DNA of 64,000 bases. It comes from Poseidonocella sp. HB161398. GTDB taxonomy: Bacteria > Pseudomonadota > Alphaproteobacteria > Rhodobacterales > Rhodobacteraceae. Each line of letters opens with the position of its first letter. Positions within the stretch are counted from its first letter, which is position 1. The translations under genes and the position numbers were made by a program. Below, one piece after another: positions 1-10,005 of this stretch. A model generated the notes under the pieces. It worked only from the letters and a program-made list of their open reading frames with translations. It was not told the DNA's origin and ran no database searches. The DNA is taken from assembly GCF_005870025.1 (NCBI RefSeq), contig NZ_VATA01000014.1:1-64000 (forward strand), in the 5' to 3' direction.

Positions 1-1
1 T

Positions 2-79
2 CGCTGGCACAAGTCCGCAGACGAAATTCTCGCCTCAGTGAAGCGCTTCTGCCAAAAGACCGTATGTCAGGGACTTTAG
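2..79 (+). mobile_element. C-terminal tail of an IS630-family transposase (cut by window edge)
   Basis: The second frame from the left edge reads RWHKSADEILASVKRFCQKT and ends with a TAG stop at 77-79. A tryptophan followed by K-(S/T)-ADEILAS-(V/I)-xRF is the usual C-terminus of IS630-family DDE transposases. Only about 25 codons are in the window, so whether the rest of the element is intact cannot be judged. No complementary copy of an IS end was recognised downstream. Confidence 0.7.
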
Positions 80-762
80 ATTCAGGTGACTAGCGGCGCC
101 GTCGGTGGCGATGCGTGCCGAGTGCTTCCTGGGCCGGCCACTCATTCATCAGGCGTTCGCGGTGCCACAGGCGCCACGGCCCCTCTTCATTCACCGGGGA
201 ACGTGCCGTTGGTACTGTCGACAAGGAGGTTGAGCGGGCCGGGAGCCCGGCGCGACGAAAGCCGGACCATGATTGTCCCGCGGACTCTCGCAGTCGCACC
301 GGGGCCACGGTTCGCGCTGTCGACGGCAGAACGACGCGAAGTCCGGCACCGGTCCGTCCGGCCCTGCCATCTCGAGGATGCCGGAGACCATCCCGGTCGG
401 GTCGCGGGGTGGCTGACAGAACAGGACCTTCACCATTGGGCAGAATTAGATCGCCGCGTCGGAAAATGCAGGCGGACCGCTCTGCTCCCCTGATTTCCAA
501 AGAGAGTTGGGTCGGAGGTCAGCGCAAAATTGCGCACGTGGACGCTGTTGCGGCCTTGCCGACAAACCGCTGCGCGCCCGGATCAATCCGCTCCACCGCG
601 CCCGGCAGGCTTCGCGGCCGGCCGCTTGGGGTTTGTCCAAGCTGGAGCAGGTCCGCCGCGTGGCCACTTACAGCCGGGCCGCAGCAGGACCTGCCTCGCG
701 GACACATCGATCGCGGCAAACCTTCGGCGGAACCCGCAAGTGTCCCCAAAGCTGAGGGCCGG
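80..762. other. gene-poor spacer between IS630 tail and chemotaxis receptor
   Basis: Several GC-driven open frames cross this stretch on both strands, but none has a recognisable motif, a good ribosome binding site or the strong third-position GC bias of neighbouring genes. I see no gene here. It probably holds the IS element end and the 3' flank of the receptor gene. Confidence 0.5.
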
Positions 763-3180
763 TCAGGCGCTTCGCCGCTGCGGGACCTCCTCCGGATCCT
801 CCGTGCCCTCCGGAGGGATCTCGGTGCGGAATTGCGTCACGGTGTCGAATAGCAGCTGTGCCGCGGCGGAAAGGCTCTGGCTCAGCGCCGCAGTCTCCTC
901 GAACATGGCGGCATTCTGCTGTGTCACCGAGTCCAGATCGTTGACGGCAGTATTGACCTCCGCCAGCCCGGCCGATTGCTCCTGCGACGACCGGGCAATC
1001 TGCGACACCAGCTCCGCCACCCCCTCGACCGAGGACAGGATCTTCTCCAGCGCCTGACCAGCCTGGCCAACCAGCGAGACACCGCGCTGCACCTGGTCCG
1101 AGCTGCGCTGGATCAGGCTGCCGATTTCCCGCGCGGAGTCCGAAGATCGCTGGGCAAGCGCGCGCACCTCGGAGGCCACCACTGCGAATCCGCGCCCGGC
1201 TTCGCCCGCCCGGGCCGCTTCCACCCCGGCATTGAGCGCCAAGAGGTTCGTCTGGAACGAGATGTCGTCGATCACGGTCACGATCTTCGCCACCGCAGCG
1301 GAAGAGCCGGCGATCTCCTCCATCGCACCCACTGCCTCGGTGACGATGCGCTCTCCCGATTGGGCATTGGCACGGCTCTCGGCCACCATCCCGTCGGCCT
1401 TGGCCGCACTGGACGCGGCCAGGCGGACCGAGGCCGTCAGCTGGTCGAGCGCTGCCGCCGTCTCCTCCAGCGTGGCCGCCTGCCGTTCGGTGCGCCGTGC
1501 CATCTGGTCCGAGGCGTCATTCATCGCCTTGGTTTCTCCGCGGATCGAGGCCGCACCGCCGAGAACCTCGGAAATGGCGGAGGAGAGCTGTTCCAGGGCG
1601 GCGTTGTAGTCGGCGCGCAGCTCCTCGAACCGGGGGGCGAGCCCGGAGCCGATCGGGCTCGCCAGGTCGCCGCCCGCAAGCGATTTCAACCCGCAGCGGA
1701 TCGCTTCGATGGCCATGGCCTGTTCGGCGTCCGACCGGCTGCGCGCGGCTTCGGCGCTGCTGCGCTCCTCTTCCTGGCGGGTGATGTCGCGGCCGAGGAA
1801 GATCGCGCTGACCACCTGCCCGGCCTCGTCGCAGACCGCACTGAAACTGCCGTCGATGACACGGCCGAGGCAGGTCCGGACCTTGGCCGCGACCGGCGCG
1901 TCGGCGGCCAGCCCGGCCAGCAGCGGCGCCCCGCCAGCAGGTTCGAGAAAATCGGAAAGAGCGCGCCCGGCCAGCGTTCCGGGCGCCTCGCCGAGCGCCG
2001 CCGCGAGATTGCCGTTGGCGGCCGTGACGGTCCCGTCCGTGCCGAGACTGGCCATGCACTGGTTGCGGTCGATGGACCTCTTGAGCGCGTTGACCGCCTG
2101 CAGTTCCGTCACGTCCTGCCATTCCATCACATGGCCGATCGGCGCCCCCCCGGCGTCCCGCACCGCGCTCAGCAAAACGTGGAACCGGCGCGTGCCGAGC
2201 TCGGCATCCGCGCTGGCCGGACCGGCAGCCTGATCCTCCGCGGTCCGCCGCAGCGCCCCGAGGCCCGGCGCCAGCGAGACGGCGTCGCGTCCGGCCAGCG
2301 CCTCGCGTCCGCCATCTGTCCCCACGCAAAAAAGTGCCTCGGCCGCGGCGTTCAGATCGCGGATGGCGAAATCCCGTCCGAGGAGCAGCGCGGGCGTCGA
2401 ACTGTTCTGGAATCCCGCCCCCTTGAAGGCCGTCTCCTCGCGGAGCGCCTCTGCCCGGGCCAGCGACCCCTGCAGATCTTCCAGCGAGCTCGCAATGCCT
2501 CCGATCTCGTCCTGGCGCGCGGTGCAGGGCACAGTCTGGCCGTAATCGCCTCCCGCCAGCCCGCGCACGGTGGTGCAGAGCTCGACCAGCTGGCGGATCA
2601 GCGTGCGATGGAGGAGAAGCACCGAGAGCCCTGCCGCCAGGACCAGGACCGAGGCCGCCCAGGCCAGCGCCCTGAGCTGGCTGGCCTGCACCTTCTGCCG
2701 CAGAGGATCGAGCGTCCAGGTCATCGCGACAGCCCCGGCCAGCGCGGCATCCTTGCCGAAGAAAACCGGGGCGGCATAGGCCAGCGTGCCGGGAACCACC
2801 GCGGGACTGCCGCTTTCCAGCGCCAGCTGCGCGGCTTCGGCCAGAGTGTCGGATTCGTCCTCTGCCGTCGCGTCGACAATTGCGCCGTCGCTGTCGAAGG
2901 CCGCCGCCGCGATGGCCGCGCCGCCGGAATTGCCGACCGCCTTGGCGAAGAGCTCCCCCAGGGCGTCGGCCTTGCCGAACTTCAGCGCCCCGCCCGACTG
3001 CTCGGCCACGAAGGCAGTCACCTGCTGGGCCTGGCTGCGGATGCTGGCCTCGGACAGCTCGAGCGCGGACCGGTAGGACACGAAGGCCAGCGTGCCCGCG
3101 ACCAGCGTCGCGCAGCCGACGAGCAGCATCGCGCAGCGGGCAAAGACCGACCGTCCGATCAGAAGACTTCCGGCGCCCAT
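763..3180 (-). CDS. methyl-accepting chemotaxis protein with PAS domains
   Basis: An 805-aa transmembrane receptor that would signal to CheA/CheW. An N-terminal membrane helix lies near residues 13-36, followed by a roughly 130-residue extracytoplasmic sensor and a second helix near 165-190. A HAMP segment comes next ([11 protein letters not shown]...DEIGGI), then two PAS-like segments around 255-470 and a second HAMP-like stretch ([10 protein letters not shown]). The C-terminal third is the MCP signalling domain with the hairpin-tip signature [20 protein letters not shown] followed by [18 protein letters not shown]. The start is supported by GGAGGAG just upstream. No C-terminal CheR/CheB-tethering pentapeptide is visible. 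It follows the PDC-like gene by 34 bp and is probably co-transcribed with it. Confidence 0.93.
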   Translation of the reverse strand: MGAGSLLIGRSVFARCAMLLVGCATLVAGTLAFVSYRSALELSEASIRSQAQQVTAFVAEQSGGALKFGKADALGELFAKAVGNSGGAAIAAAAFDSDGAIVDATAEDESDTLAEAAQLALESGSPAVVPGTLAYAAPVFFGKDAALAGAVAMTWTLDPLRQKVQASQLRALAWAASVLVLAAGLSVLLLHRTLIRQLVELCTTVRGLAGGDYGQTVPCTARQDEIGGIASSLEDLQGSLARAEALREETAFKGAGFQNSSTPALLLGRDFAIRDLNAAAEALFCVGTDGGREALAGRDAVSLAPGLGALRRTAEDQAAGPASADAELGTRRFHVLLSAVRDAGGAPIGHVMEWQDVTELQAVNALKRSIDRNQCMASLGTDGTVTAANGNLAAALGEAPGTLAGRALSDFLEPAGGAPLLAGLAADAPVAAKVRTCLGRVIDGSFSAVCDEAGQVVSAIFLGRDITRQEEERSSAEAARSRSDAEQAMAIEAIRCGLKSLAGGDLASPIGSGLAPRFEELRADYNAALEQLSSAISEVLGGAASIRGETKAMNDASDQMARRTERQAATLEETAAALDQLTASVRLAASSAAKADGMVAESRANAQSGERIVTEAVGAMEEIAGSSAAVAKIVTVIDDISFQTNLLALNAGVEAARAGEAGRGFAVVASEVRALAQRSSDSAREIGSLIQRSSDQVQRGVSLVGQAGQALEKILSSVEGVAELVSQIARSSQEQSAGLAEVNTAVNDLDSVTQQNAAMFEETAALSQSLSAAAQLLFDTVTQFRTEIPPEGTEDPEEVPQRRSA

Positions 3181-3214
3181 TTCACTCCTCCGGGGATGTC
3201 AGGCCGCTGGCCGT

Positions 3215-3784
3215 TCAGAACAGAAGCTCGGCGTTCAGGCCGACCGTCATGGTGCCGATGACGGCGCCCGCCGCATCCACGACCGGCACCGAGACCTGGC
3301 CCTGATAGGTCTGGCTCGATTCGTCATGTTCGACATCGCCGACATGGACCGCATCCGCCCCCTTGCCGAAGACGTCGGTGAATTTCTCCTCGTCGCCCTG
3401 CCAGTAGTCCGAGGTCACGTCGCTGGCGGCGACATTCAGGCCCAGATTGTCGGTGACGAAGAGTTCGGAAATGACCCCGCCGGAAGCCTCGACCTTGGCC
3501 TTCAGGAACTCGGCAGCCGGTCCGGAGAGCACGGCATCGATCATCGGCGTGTCGCTGCCGCCGACCTCTGCCCGCCAGGTCGCGTCGAGCGCGTCGATCT
3601 GCGCCTGGTCGAGCCCGGCGTGGTCGGCATTCTGCGCGGCGACCGCGTCGGCCAGCACCGGATCGCTTGCCCAGGGCAGGACATTGTCCTGCAGATAGGC
3701 CAGCATGGCCGGTTCGAACTCGTTCGCGAAAAGCGGCGTCGCGAGCTGGGCCGCGATGATGCCGAGGGCTGCAGCAATGCGCAT
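3215..3784 (-). CDS. small secreted PDC/Cache-type sensor protein
   Basis: A 189-aa product. The chosen ATG gives a clean signal peptide (MRIAAALGIIAAQLATPLFA); an in-frame start 40 codons upstream would bury it. The mature part resembles free-standing periplasmic PDC/Cache domains: an N-terminal helix, a central ELFVTDNLGLNVA strand region, then SDYWQGDEEKFTDVF and a C-terminal VPVVDAAGAVIGTMTVGLN strand pair as in ligand-binding Cache folds. There is no transmembrane anchor or output domain. It lies 34 bp upstream of the chemoreceptor in the same direction, so it may bind a ligand and dock on that receptor. The pairing is inferred. Confidence 0.75.
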   Translation of the reverse strand: MRIAAALGIIAAQLATPLFANEFEPAMLAYLQDNVLPWASDPVLADAVAAQNADHAGLDQAQIDALDATWRAEVGGSDTPMIDAVLSGPAAEFLKAKVEASGGVISELFVTDNLGLNVAASDVTSDYWQGDEEKFTDVFGKGADAVHVGDVEHDESSQTYQGQVSVPVVDAAGAVIGTMTVGLNAELLF

Positions 3785-4840
3785 GGGCAATGGCCTGATC
3801 CTTGTACCTGCCTGCCCCGCCAGAGCGCGGGACGGGCCTGCATGGTTCCCCAGGCTGGCTAATGCCCGGTGAAGCCAACCGCTCTCGCCCAGGCTTTTTT
3901 CCATCGCATTTGCCTAAATCCGCCCGGAAAATCGGCCGCCGGAGCGGCAATCCGGGATGGAAGCGGGCTTTCGGACCGGATGCTGCGCGGTCCCGCCTCG
4001 CAAGGTCCGGCCCGAGATGGCATTGGGAAAACCTCGTTCGGCAACGTGCAGGGCGAAGGTGGCCCTCGGGGCCAGCCGCGAGGGCCTGGCGACGGCCGGG
4101 ATGGGCGGGACATGCGGCAGCCCCGCCCCTTCGATCAGCGGCGTGAAGCACGCGGCGATCAAGACGGAGGCCGTCCGGAAACGATCCGGCGGCGAGTTTC
4201 CCGCGGAACGTGCGGGACTTCCGCGGCCAGAGGACGGCTGAACCTGTGAAGACCGGACACGGAGATCGGAATCGAGCCCGTCCGCGCCACCCGTTCGAGC
4301 GCGACCGGCGACCGTGCGGCAAGATCGGCCAGCTGGGGATTGCTCGGCTCTGGCGGTTTCTGACATGCGACTGCGCCCACCTGAACGCCGTCGTGACCGG
4401 CTCGGAGGCGCGGAAAGGGATCACCGTCTGGATCAGCTGTCGCAACCAAGGACGCCCGCACCCGTCGCACGGGCTGCCGGCGCCGGACGGGGTCCGTGAC
4501 AGCCGGAGCTCATCCCGAAAGACCGCCACCTGAAATCAATCGAATGACACAGCCTGGCCGGGCGGAAGGCTGGCCGGAATTTCAGGACCAACGCTGCCCC
4601 GCCTCACCCGGGCCAATGGATAGCGAAAGAGGTGAGCGGCGCGGAGGATTCCGGGAAGACCCTAAATCTGCACGTATCGCCGGCTCAGGGCTTGCGCAGC
4701 CTGGGAGAAGCTCGGTGACTGGCCACGCCCGCTGCCAGGCATGGCACCCCGGTTCGACGCGGCGGGTCGGCAGGGCATGGCGCCCAGATCAGGACCATTG
4801 CCGAGACCGCCCGCGACGCGTTCGAGCCGCGCTGCCGCGA
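3785..4840. other. gene-poor spacer (about 1 kb)
   Basis: Frames are open on both strands but translate to Arg/Pro/Gly-rich sequence without motifs, and no frame shows the codon bias of the flanking genes. I see no gene, RNA or clear terminator. The promoter of the PDC-chemoreceptor pair should lie at the left end, upstream of 3784 on the minus strand. Confidence 0.45.
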
Positions 4841-6004
4841 TCAGGCGACCTTGTCGCGGAACATCCGCTCGAAACGCTCAACCTCGGTGAGCACCCGCCG
4901 GTCATCCGGTGCCTTGAGCTTGGCATGCTCCAGCTGCCGCTTCATCTGCTCCAGTTTGCCCATGCTCTCGAAATCGCGGGCCATCAGGCAGAATTTCAGC
5001 GCCTCGATCGTGTTGAGCAGGTCCGAAATCAGCAGAATCGTGGTGTCCGCCGCATCGCGCTGCTTGTCCTTGCTGAGCTCGCCGTCCTTCTCCGCGGGTT
5101 CCGGGGTCTGGAAGAGGTCGAGCCCGAAGGTGCGGTTGATCCAGTCGACGTCCTCGCGGGTGCCCGCATGGATCTCGCGGCGCACTTCCAGCGGCAGCAG
5201 GAACTTGTTGCCCCCGAGCTGCTCGAAGGCGAGCGTCTCCTTGCCGGTCCGGTTCGGCCTCCGGCCGGTCTCGTCGAAGAGCGGGCGGAGCGAATTGAGC
5301 GAGCTCAGCATCTCCGCGCCTTCCATCGAGAGCGCCTCGTTGTCGAAGCTGGACGCGGCCAGGATGGTGGCCGCCGCCTCTTCGCTCATGTCCATCTGAA
5401 GGCAGAAATCCGCGACCAGCCCGCCTTCGACCTTCACGGCCGCGCCGAAATCGCGGACCCGCACATTCGGAACGCCGAAGGTCGCGATGGCATTGCCGAT
5501 CCGGCCGATGAAATTCGGCAGCTGGATCTTCTTGTAGAGCTGGGCAAGCGTGTCGCCGCCTTTCAGCAGCTGCTGGGCGACGCTGGTCGTGTAGGCGACG
5601 GGCTCGCGGATGTAGTAGAGGACGTCGATCTCGTCGACATAGTCCGAGAACCAGACGCGCAGCGACTCGAGCTCTTCGCGCGACAGGTTGGACAGCCCCT
5701 CGGCCGAGACCATCACCCGGTCCCAGTTGTCCTGCTCCAGCTCGCGCAGGATGTTGTCGCGGTACTTCTTCTGCAGCGCCTCGACATCCGCCTTCGAGCG
5801 GATGCCGGCCATGCGGTTGGCGATGTGCCGGGACGGGTCGTCCATGAAGAGCGTGCACATCGGGTTCGTGTGGTTGGCCGCGACGCCGAGATAGAGCAGG
5901 CGGTCCATGGCCAGCAATTCGCCGCGCACCGCGTGGCAGGCATTCTGGATCGACGTCGTGCCCGTCTTGGGCATGCCCGCATGGAGAAGGAGGGTTCTAG
6001 TCAT
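4841..6004 (-). CDS. sulfotransferase-like protein
   Basis: A 387-aa cytoplasmic protein. The N-terminus carries the P-loop-like 5'-phosphosulfate binding motif of PAPS-dependent sulfotransferases (LLLHAGMPKTGTTSIQNA, residues 5-22). A 3'-phosphate-binding-like segment, VLYYIREPVAYTTS, is near residue 130. The C-terminal half is less conserved. Genes of this type usually modify surface polysaccharide or lipid. Its start overlaps the stop of the upstream glycosyltransferase remnant by 4 bp, so the two were once an operon. The exact acceptor is unknown. Confidence 0.8.
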   Translation of the reverse strand: MTRTLLLHAGMPKTGTTSIQNACHAVRGELLAMDRLLYLGVAANHTNPMCTLFMDDPSRHIANRMAGIRSKADVEALQKKYRDNILRELEQDNWDRVMVSAEGLSNLSREELESLRVWFSDYVDEIDVLYYIREPVAYTTSVAQQLLKGGDTLAQLYKKIQLPNFIGRIGNAIATFGVPNVRVRDFGAAVKVEGGLVADFCLQMDMSEEAAATILAASSFDNEALSMEGAEMLSSLNSLRPLFDETGRRPNRTGKETLAFEQLGGNKFLLPLEVRREIHAGTREDVDWINRTFGLDLFQTPEPAEKDGELSKDKQRDAADTTILLISDLLNTIEALKFCLMARDFESMGKLEQMKRQLEHAKLKAPDDRRVLTEVERFERMFRDKVA

Positions 6005-6645
6005 TCCTGACCCTTTCCGAAAACTGCGCGGCCGCTTTTTCCCAGCAGGCCGTCATGGTGCTTCTCCGCGGCGCCATAGGCTTCGAGATACCGGTCGATC
6101 ATCACGTCGGTGCTGTATTTCTCGCTGATTTTGGCAGAATCCGCGGCGAAGTCACGGCGCGTGCCCGCGTCGAGCATCCGCTCCATCGCCGCCGCGAATT
6201 TCTCGGTGAAGGCTTCCGTGCCGCGCTCGACCGGGACGATGATGCCGCCGATGCGGCTGTCGATGGTCAGCATGTTGGGGATCTCGCCCATGTCGGAGGA
6301 GATCATCGGCAGGCCCTCCTGCGCCGCCTGGATCAGGCAGAGCGGGTTGGACTCGCCCGGATAGCGCGTCGGCAGGATCGCGCAGTCGGATATCCGGTAG
6401 ATGCCGTTCACCAGAGACTGGTATCCGAGGAAGGTGATATGCGGCGAGTCCTCCTCGTGCACGATCGTCGAGGCCTCGTCGGTCTTCGGGCCGTTGCCGA
6501 CCAGCAGGAGATGCATCGGCGTCCCGGGATTGCGGCCCCGGATCTCGTGGAAGGCGTTGATCGCGACGCGCCAGCCCTTCCGTTCGACCCCGCGGGCCAC
6601 GAAGGTGAAGACGATCGCGTCCTCCTCGATGCCCAGATCCGCGCT
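6001..6645 (-). pseudogene. family 4 glycosyltransferase, C-terminal half only, truncated by IS5-type element
   Basis: The frame encodes the nucleotide-sugar-binding half of a GT4 enzyme: DLGIEEDAIVFTFVARGVER then KGWRVAINAF, HLLLVGNGP, ITFLGYQ and the donor-binding PTRYPGESNPLCLIQAAQEG with the EGLPMISSDMGE loop. Upstream the frame meets a TGA at 6649-6651, and the missing N-terminal acceptor domain is replaced by the start of an IS5-family transposase. A GTG at 6598-6600 could start a 199-aa fragment. Such a fragment lacks half the fold and is unlikely to be active. It overlaps the sulfotransferase gene by 4 bp. Confidence 0.8.
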
Positions 6646-6756
6646 GCCTCAGCGCCTGGTTATACGCTTGCCAGTTGGTGGTCTTGCAGGTCGGCTTCGG
6701 AGGTCTGCTCATGCAGCCCGGCTAGCATGCTGGGTTCACAAGATGAATCCCACTAG
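6640..6756 (-). mobile_element. 5' end remnant of an IS5-family insertion sequence
   Basis: On the minus strand an ATG at 6712 starts MSRPPKPTCKTTNWQAYNQA then LRQRGS, which is the typical N-terminus of IS5-family transposases of Rhodobacterales. The similarity stops abruptly near 6640, where glycosyltransferase sequence begins. The outer end reads CTAG followed by TGGGATTCATCTTGTGAACC. CTAG fits the YTAR target preference of IS5 elements. The rest of the element is missing, so this is a deletion scar rather than a live transposon. Confidence 0.65.
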
Positions 6757-7027
6757 TTTCGCGCAACAACGCCCGCTGCAGAGGTGGTTTCTGTCGACGC
6801 CTTTCCGCGGCGCCCTCCCGGGAAATGGCGACCTGAGGCGCGAAAACGGGGCCTGAGCGCGCGCTGCGGGCGGGTCCGGGCCATTCGCCTTCCAGCCCGC
6901 GCCGGGAGCCGCGGCGCGGTTGGCGCCCTGCACAGCCTGTGCGCCGGAGGCCGCATTTTGCAGCAGGGCGCAAAGCCGCGGCGCCGCCCCGCACAACCCT
7001 GGCGCGATCCGCGATTCGGCCCCGGCC

Positions 7028-9823
7028 TCACCGGACAGGGACCGGCCGCGGCAGCTCCGCGCCGTCTTGCGCCCGGAGCAGGGCCGCCAGCGCCGACAGG
7101 CCTCCGGGCAGGTTGCCCTGGTTCCAGTAGGCCCGCGTCCGCTTGTAGGGGAGCGGCGTGTGGATATGCACATGCCGCCCGATTTCCGCCTTGCTCAGCA
7201 GCCGGATATCGGGATCCGTGCCGCCCTTCTCCGCCTCCTCCAGCGCGCGGGCCACGGCGCGGGTCAGCAGGCCGGGGCCCGTCTTGGTCCAGGTATTGTC
7301 CCTGTGCCTCTGCAAGAGCGCGCATTTCGCCGCCGCCGCGGCCCAGGCCAGGACCGGATGGTGCGGCCGCGCCAGGATGATGTTGTTGCCGATCGCGCCG
7401 AGCGGCTCCAGATGCACGAGCAGTCCGGCCGAGCGCGCGCGCAGCAGATCCGGGTCCGCCGCCAGCCAGTCGTCGCAATCGGCATAGACCCCGCCCTCCG
7501 CGGCCAGGTAGCAGAGGCGGAAATAGTCGCTCTCCTCCGCGGGCGATCCGGCATGGAGGAAGGCGCGGTCCCAGTCCGCGCCCAGCCGCGCGCGCAGGTA
7601 GCGGCGGGCCGCACTGCGGTCGAAGCGGCGGTAGCCATAGCCCGGCTGCGCCTCCCAGCTCTGCATCAGCCGCGCCACCGCCTCTGGCGGGCGCGAGGCG
7701 TTCCAGTACTGCACGATCTGCCGGGGCACCCGCTCCGGTCCGCTGGCCGCGGCCCCGCCGCCCGACCCCACCCAGTCGCGGATCCGCTCCATGCTGGCCG
7801 AGCAGAGCGCGGAGGCCGTCCTGTCGCCGGGTGTCTCCCAGCCAAGCTGCGTCTCAAGATGCAGCACCCCGTGGAGCGAGGGGTTGAAATGCAGCACGTT
7901 GCGCTGCGTGCCGCCAGTGCGGAACTCCTCCATGGCCGTACTGGCGTCGTCGAAATTGCCGAGGCCCAGCATGATCTGCAGATGCTGCTCGATGCTGGGC
8001 CTCCGCCCGGTCACGCTGCGCAGGATCCGCTCCGAGATCTCCCTGGCCCGAGCGAGATCGCCGAGCTCGTAGAAGGCGTTGCAGAAGGCCGCCTGCCAAC
8101 GCAGCGACCCGGCATTCGGCGCCTTGATCGCCGCCCCGATCTCGCGCCGCGCCCGGTCAATCTGTCCTGAGGCCGCCAGCGCCGTCATGTACTGGCGGAA
8201 GATCCCCGGATTGCCGGGACGGTGCCGCTGGACGAAACCGAGATAGCGCGCGGCCACCGGCAGCTTGCCCTGCTGCCATAGGAGCAGGGCGATCAGGACG
8301 GTCTCGGCTTCCGGCCGCGCCCGGCCCGGGCTGCGCGCGCGCCGCCGCAGCGCCTCGGCAGGTCCCAGGGCCAGCGCGCCGGATTGAAGCCGCAGGGCTT
8401 CCCGCTCCTGAGGCTGCACCTGCGCCAGCATCGCCTCCGCCGCAAGCTCCCAGCCCGGTACGCCGCCCTCGAACATCGTGACGACCGCCTGGCACGCGGT
8501 CCCCCGGTCGAGCACCGGCGCCCGGAACACTGCTTCGGCAAACCCCGCAAAGCTGTCGCCGAGCCCGAGCAGGTCGGAAAGCACATAGGTGCGCCAGAGC
8601 AGCCCCGGCGGCAGCCGCCCGGCCAGCGGCAGCAGCGCATCGCGGCACGTGGCAAGCAGCTCCGCCGCCGCCTCCGCGGGCAGCGCCTGCGCCCCGCGGC
8701 AGAGAATCCCAGCCGCAACGATCCGCTCCGCCTCCGGGCCCCCGCCGCAGAGCACGGGGCGTTCCTCTGCCAGAAGCCGCGAGAGCAGGTCCGTGTCCCC
8801 CGCCTCGGCCGCGATCTGCGCGCGTTCCTGCCGCGCCCCGGCATGGCCCGGCGACTGCGCCTGCATCGCGGCAACCAGCTCCTGGCACTTGGCGGTCTCT
8901 CCGGCGAGGCGCCAGGTCACGGCCAGCTGATGGCGCACGCGGTCATCCGGCGCCTCGGCCAGCATGGCTTCGAGCCACGCGGCGCTGTCCGCATGGCGAT
9001 GCAGCTGCCGCAGCAGCACCCCCCGGCGCAGGCGCAGCGGGACATCGCCCGGGCAGGCCTCCAGCGCTTCGTCGACCGCCGCCAGCGCCGCCTCGTCGCC
9101 TTCGAGCACGGCAAGGGTCTCGGCCCGTTCCAGCCAGGCGGGACCGTGCATCTGTCTCCGGCCGCGGAGATCGTCGAGCAGTTCCAGACCCCGTCCGGGC
9201 GCCCCGGACTGCCGCAGCGAGACCGCCAACTGGTACTGCAGCCGGGCCTCCTGCGGCCATTCCGCCAGCAGCACCTGCAGAAGCTCGGCACTCTCGGCGA
9301 AGCGGCGCGCGCCGCGCAGCAGGAACCCGCAGCGGATCCGCAGCGCCTTGTCCGCCGCCCCCGCCGCCATCGCGTCCCGGCAGGCGCCGATGGCCGCGTC
9401 GCCGTCGCCCAGAGCGGCCAGCGCCTCGACCCGTTCCATCCAGGCGCCCGCATGGCCGGGCGACGCCGCCAGGATTTCCGAGGCCAGCGCAAGCGCCCGC
9501 TCCGGCCGGCCCGACTGGCGCAGCGACACGGCCAGCTGGTGCCCGACCACGGCCTCGTCCGGCCGCGCGGCATAGAGCGCCTGAAGGCAGGCAACGCTTT
9601 CGTCGTGCCGTCCGGACAGCCGAAGCAGCACGCCGCGGCGGAGATGAAGGGGATTGTGGCGCGGGAAAGCGGCAATCCCGGCTCCGATCACGTCGAGCGC
9701 CTCCTCGATGCGCCCGGCCCGGTGCAGGGCCGCGGCCTCTGCCAGATGGCCGCGGGGTGTCGTCGCCGGGCGGTGCCCGGTTGCCGCCGGTGTCTCCGGC
9801 CGGACTGCGTCTGCCTGGGTCAA
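7028..9823 (-). CDS. TPR-repeat protein fused to a GT32-like glycosyltransferase domain
   Basis: A 931-aa protein. Residues 25-620 are a solenoid of TPR-like helical pairs with recurring motifs such as LRRGVLLR, YQLAVSLRQSG and PAWLERAETLA. The C-terminal 280 residues resemble the DXD sugar-transferase family (Gly_transf_sug/OCH1-like): IPRQIVQYWN-type opening (here VPRQIVQYWN), YRRFDRSAARRYL, and the catalytic region YLAAEGGVYADCDDWLA with the acidic DCD. The frame can only start after a TAG nine bases upstream, and the first start codon is TTG at 9823, with no strong ribosome binding site. The context suggests surface glycan assembly. The TPR part may bind a protein acceptor or partner. Confidence 0.8.
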   Translation of the reverse strand: MTQADAVRPETPAATGHRPATTPRGHLAEAAALHRAGRIEEALDVIGAGIAAFPRHNPLHLRRGVLLRLSGRHDESVACLQALYAARPDEAVVGHQLAVSLRQSGRPERALALASEILAASPGHAGAWMERVEALAALGDGDAAIGACRDAMAAGAADKALRIRCGFLLRGARRFAESAELLQVLLAEWPQEARLQYQLAVSLRQSGAPGRGLELLDDLRGRRQMHGPAWLERAETLAVLEGDEAALAAVDEALEACPGDVPLRLRRGVLLRQLHRHADSAAWLEAMLAEAPDDRVRHQLAVTWRLAGETAKCQELVAAMQAQSPGHAGARQERAQIAAEAGDTDLLSRLLAEERPVLCGGGPEAERIVAAGILCRGAQALPAEAAAELLATCRDALLPLAGRLPPGLLWRTYVLSDLLGLGDSFAGFAEAVFRAPVLDRGTACQAVVTMFEGGVPGWELAAEAMLAQVQPQEREALRLQSGALALGPAEALRRRARSPGRARPEAETVLIALLLWQQGKLPVAARYLGFVQRHRPGNPGIFRQYMTALAASGQIDRARREIGAAIKAPNAGSLRWQAAFCNAFYELGDLARAREISERILRSVTGRRPSIEQHLQIMLGLGNFDDASTAMEEFRTGGTQRNVLHFNPSLHGVLHLETQLGWETPGDRTASALCSASMERIRDWVGSGGGAAASGPERVPRQIVQYWNASRPPEAVARLMQSWEAQPGYGYRRFDRSAARRYLRARLGADWDRAFLHAGSPAEESDYFRLCYLAAEGGVYADCDDWLAADPDLLRARSAGLLVHLEPLGAIGNNIILARPHHPVLAWAAAAAKCALLQRHRDNTWTKTGPGLLTRAVARALEEAEKGGTDPDIRLLSKAEIGRHVHIHTPLPYKRTRAYWNQGNLPGGLSALAALLRAQDGAELPRPVPVR

Positions 9824-10005
9824 TGTCCGCTACTCGCTTTCTGCCTGGGATGGGGGCAGTGCCGGCGCGCGAAGAACCGCTCCGGCGGCCGCGTGGCGCC
9901 GGATGCGTGCCGCGGACACGGCACAGGGGGATGTCTTGGGGGGCAAACACGTGGCGGATCCGCGAGGGGCCCGCCTCCGCCACGTGTCCTGCTGCCGGGC
10001 CCGGG

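Noticed and set aside
976-3261. 761-codon plus-strand frame opposite the chemoreceptor
   Set aside because: It is a shadow of the MCP gene, whose signalling-domain motif is unambiguous on the minus strand.
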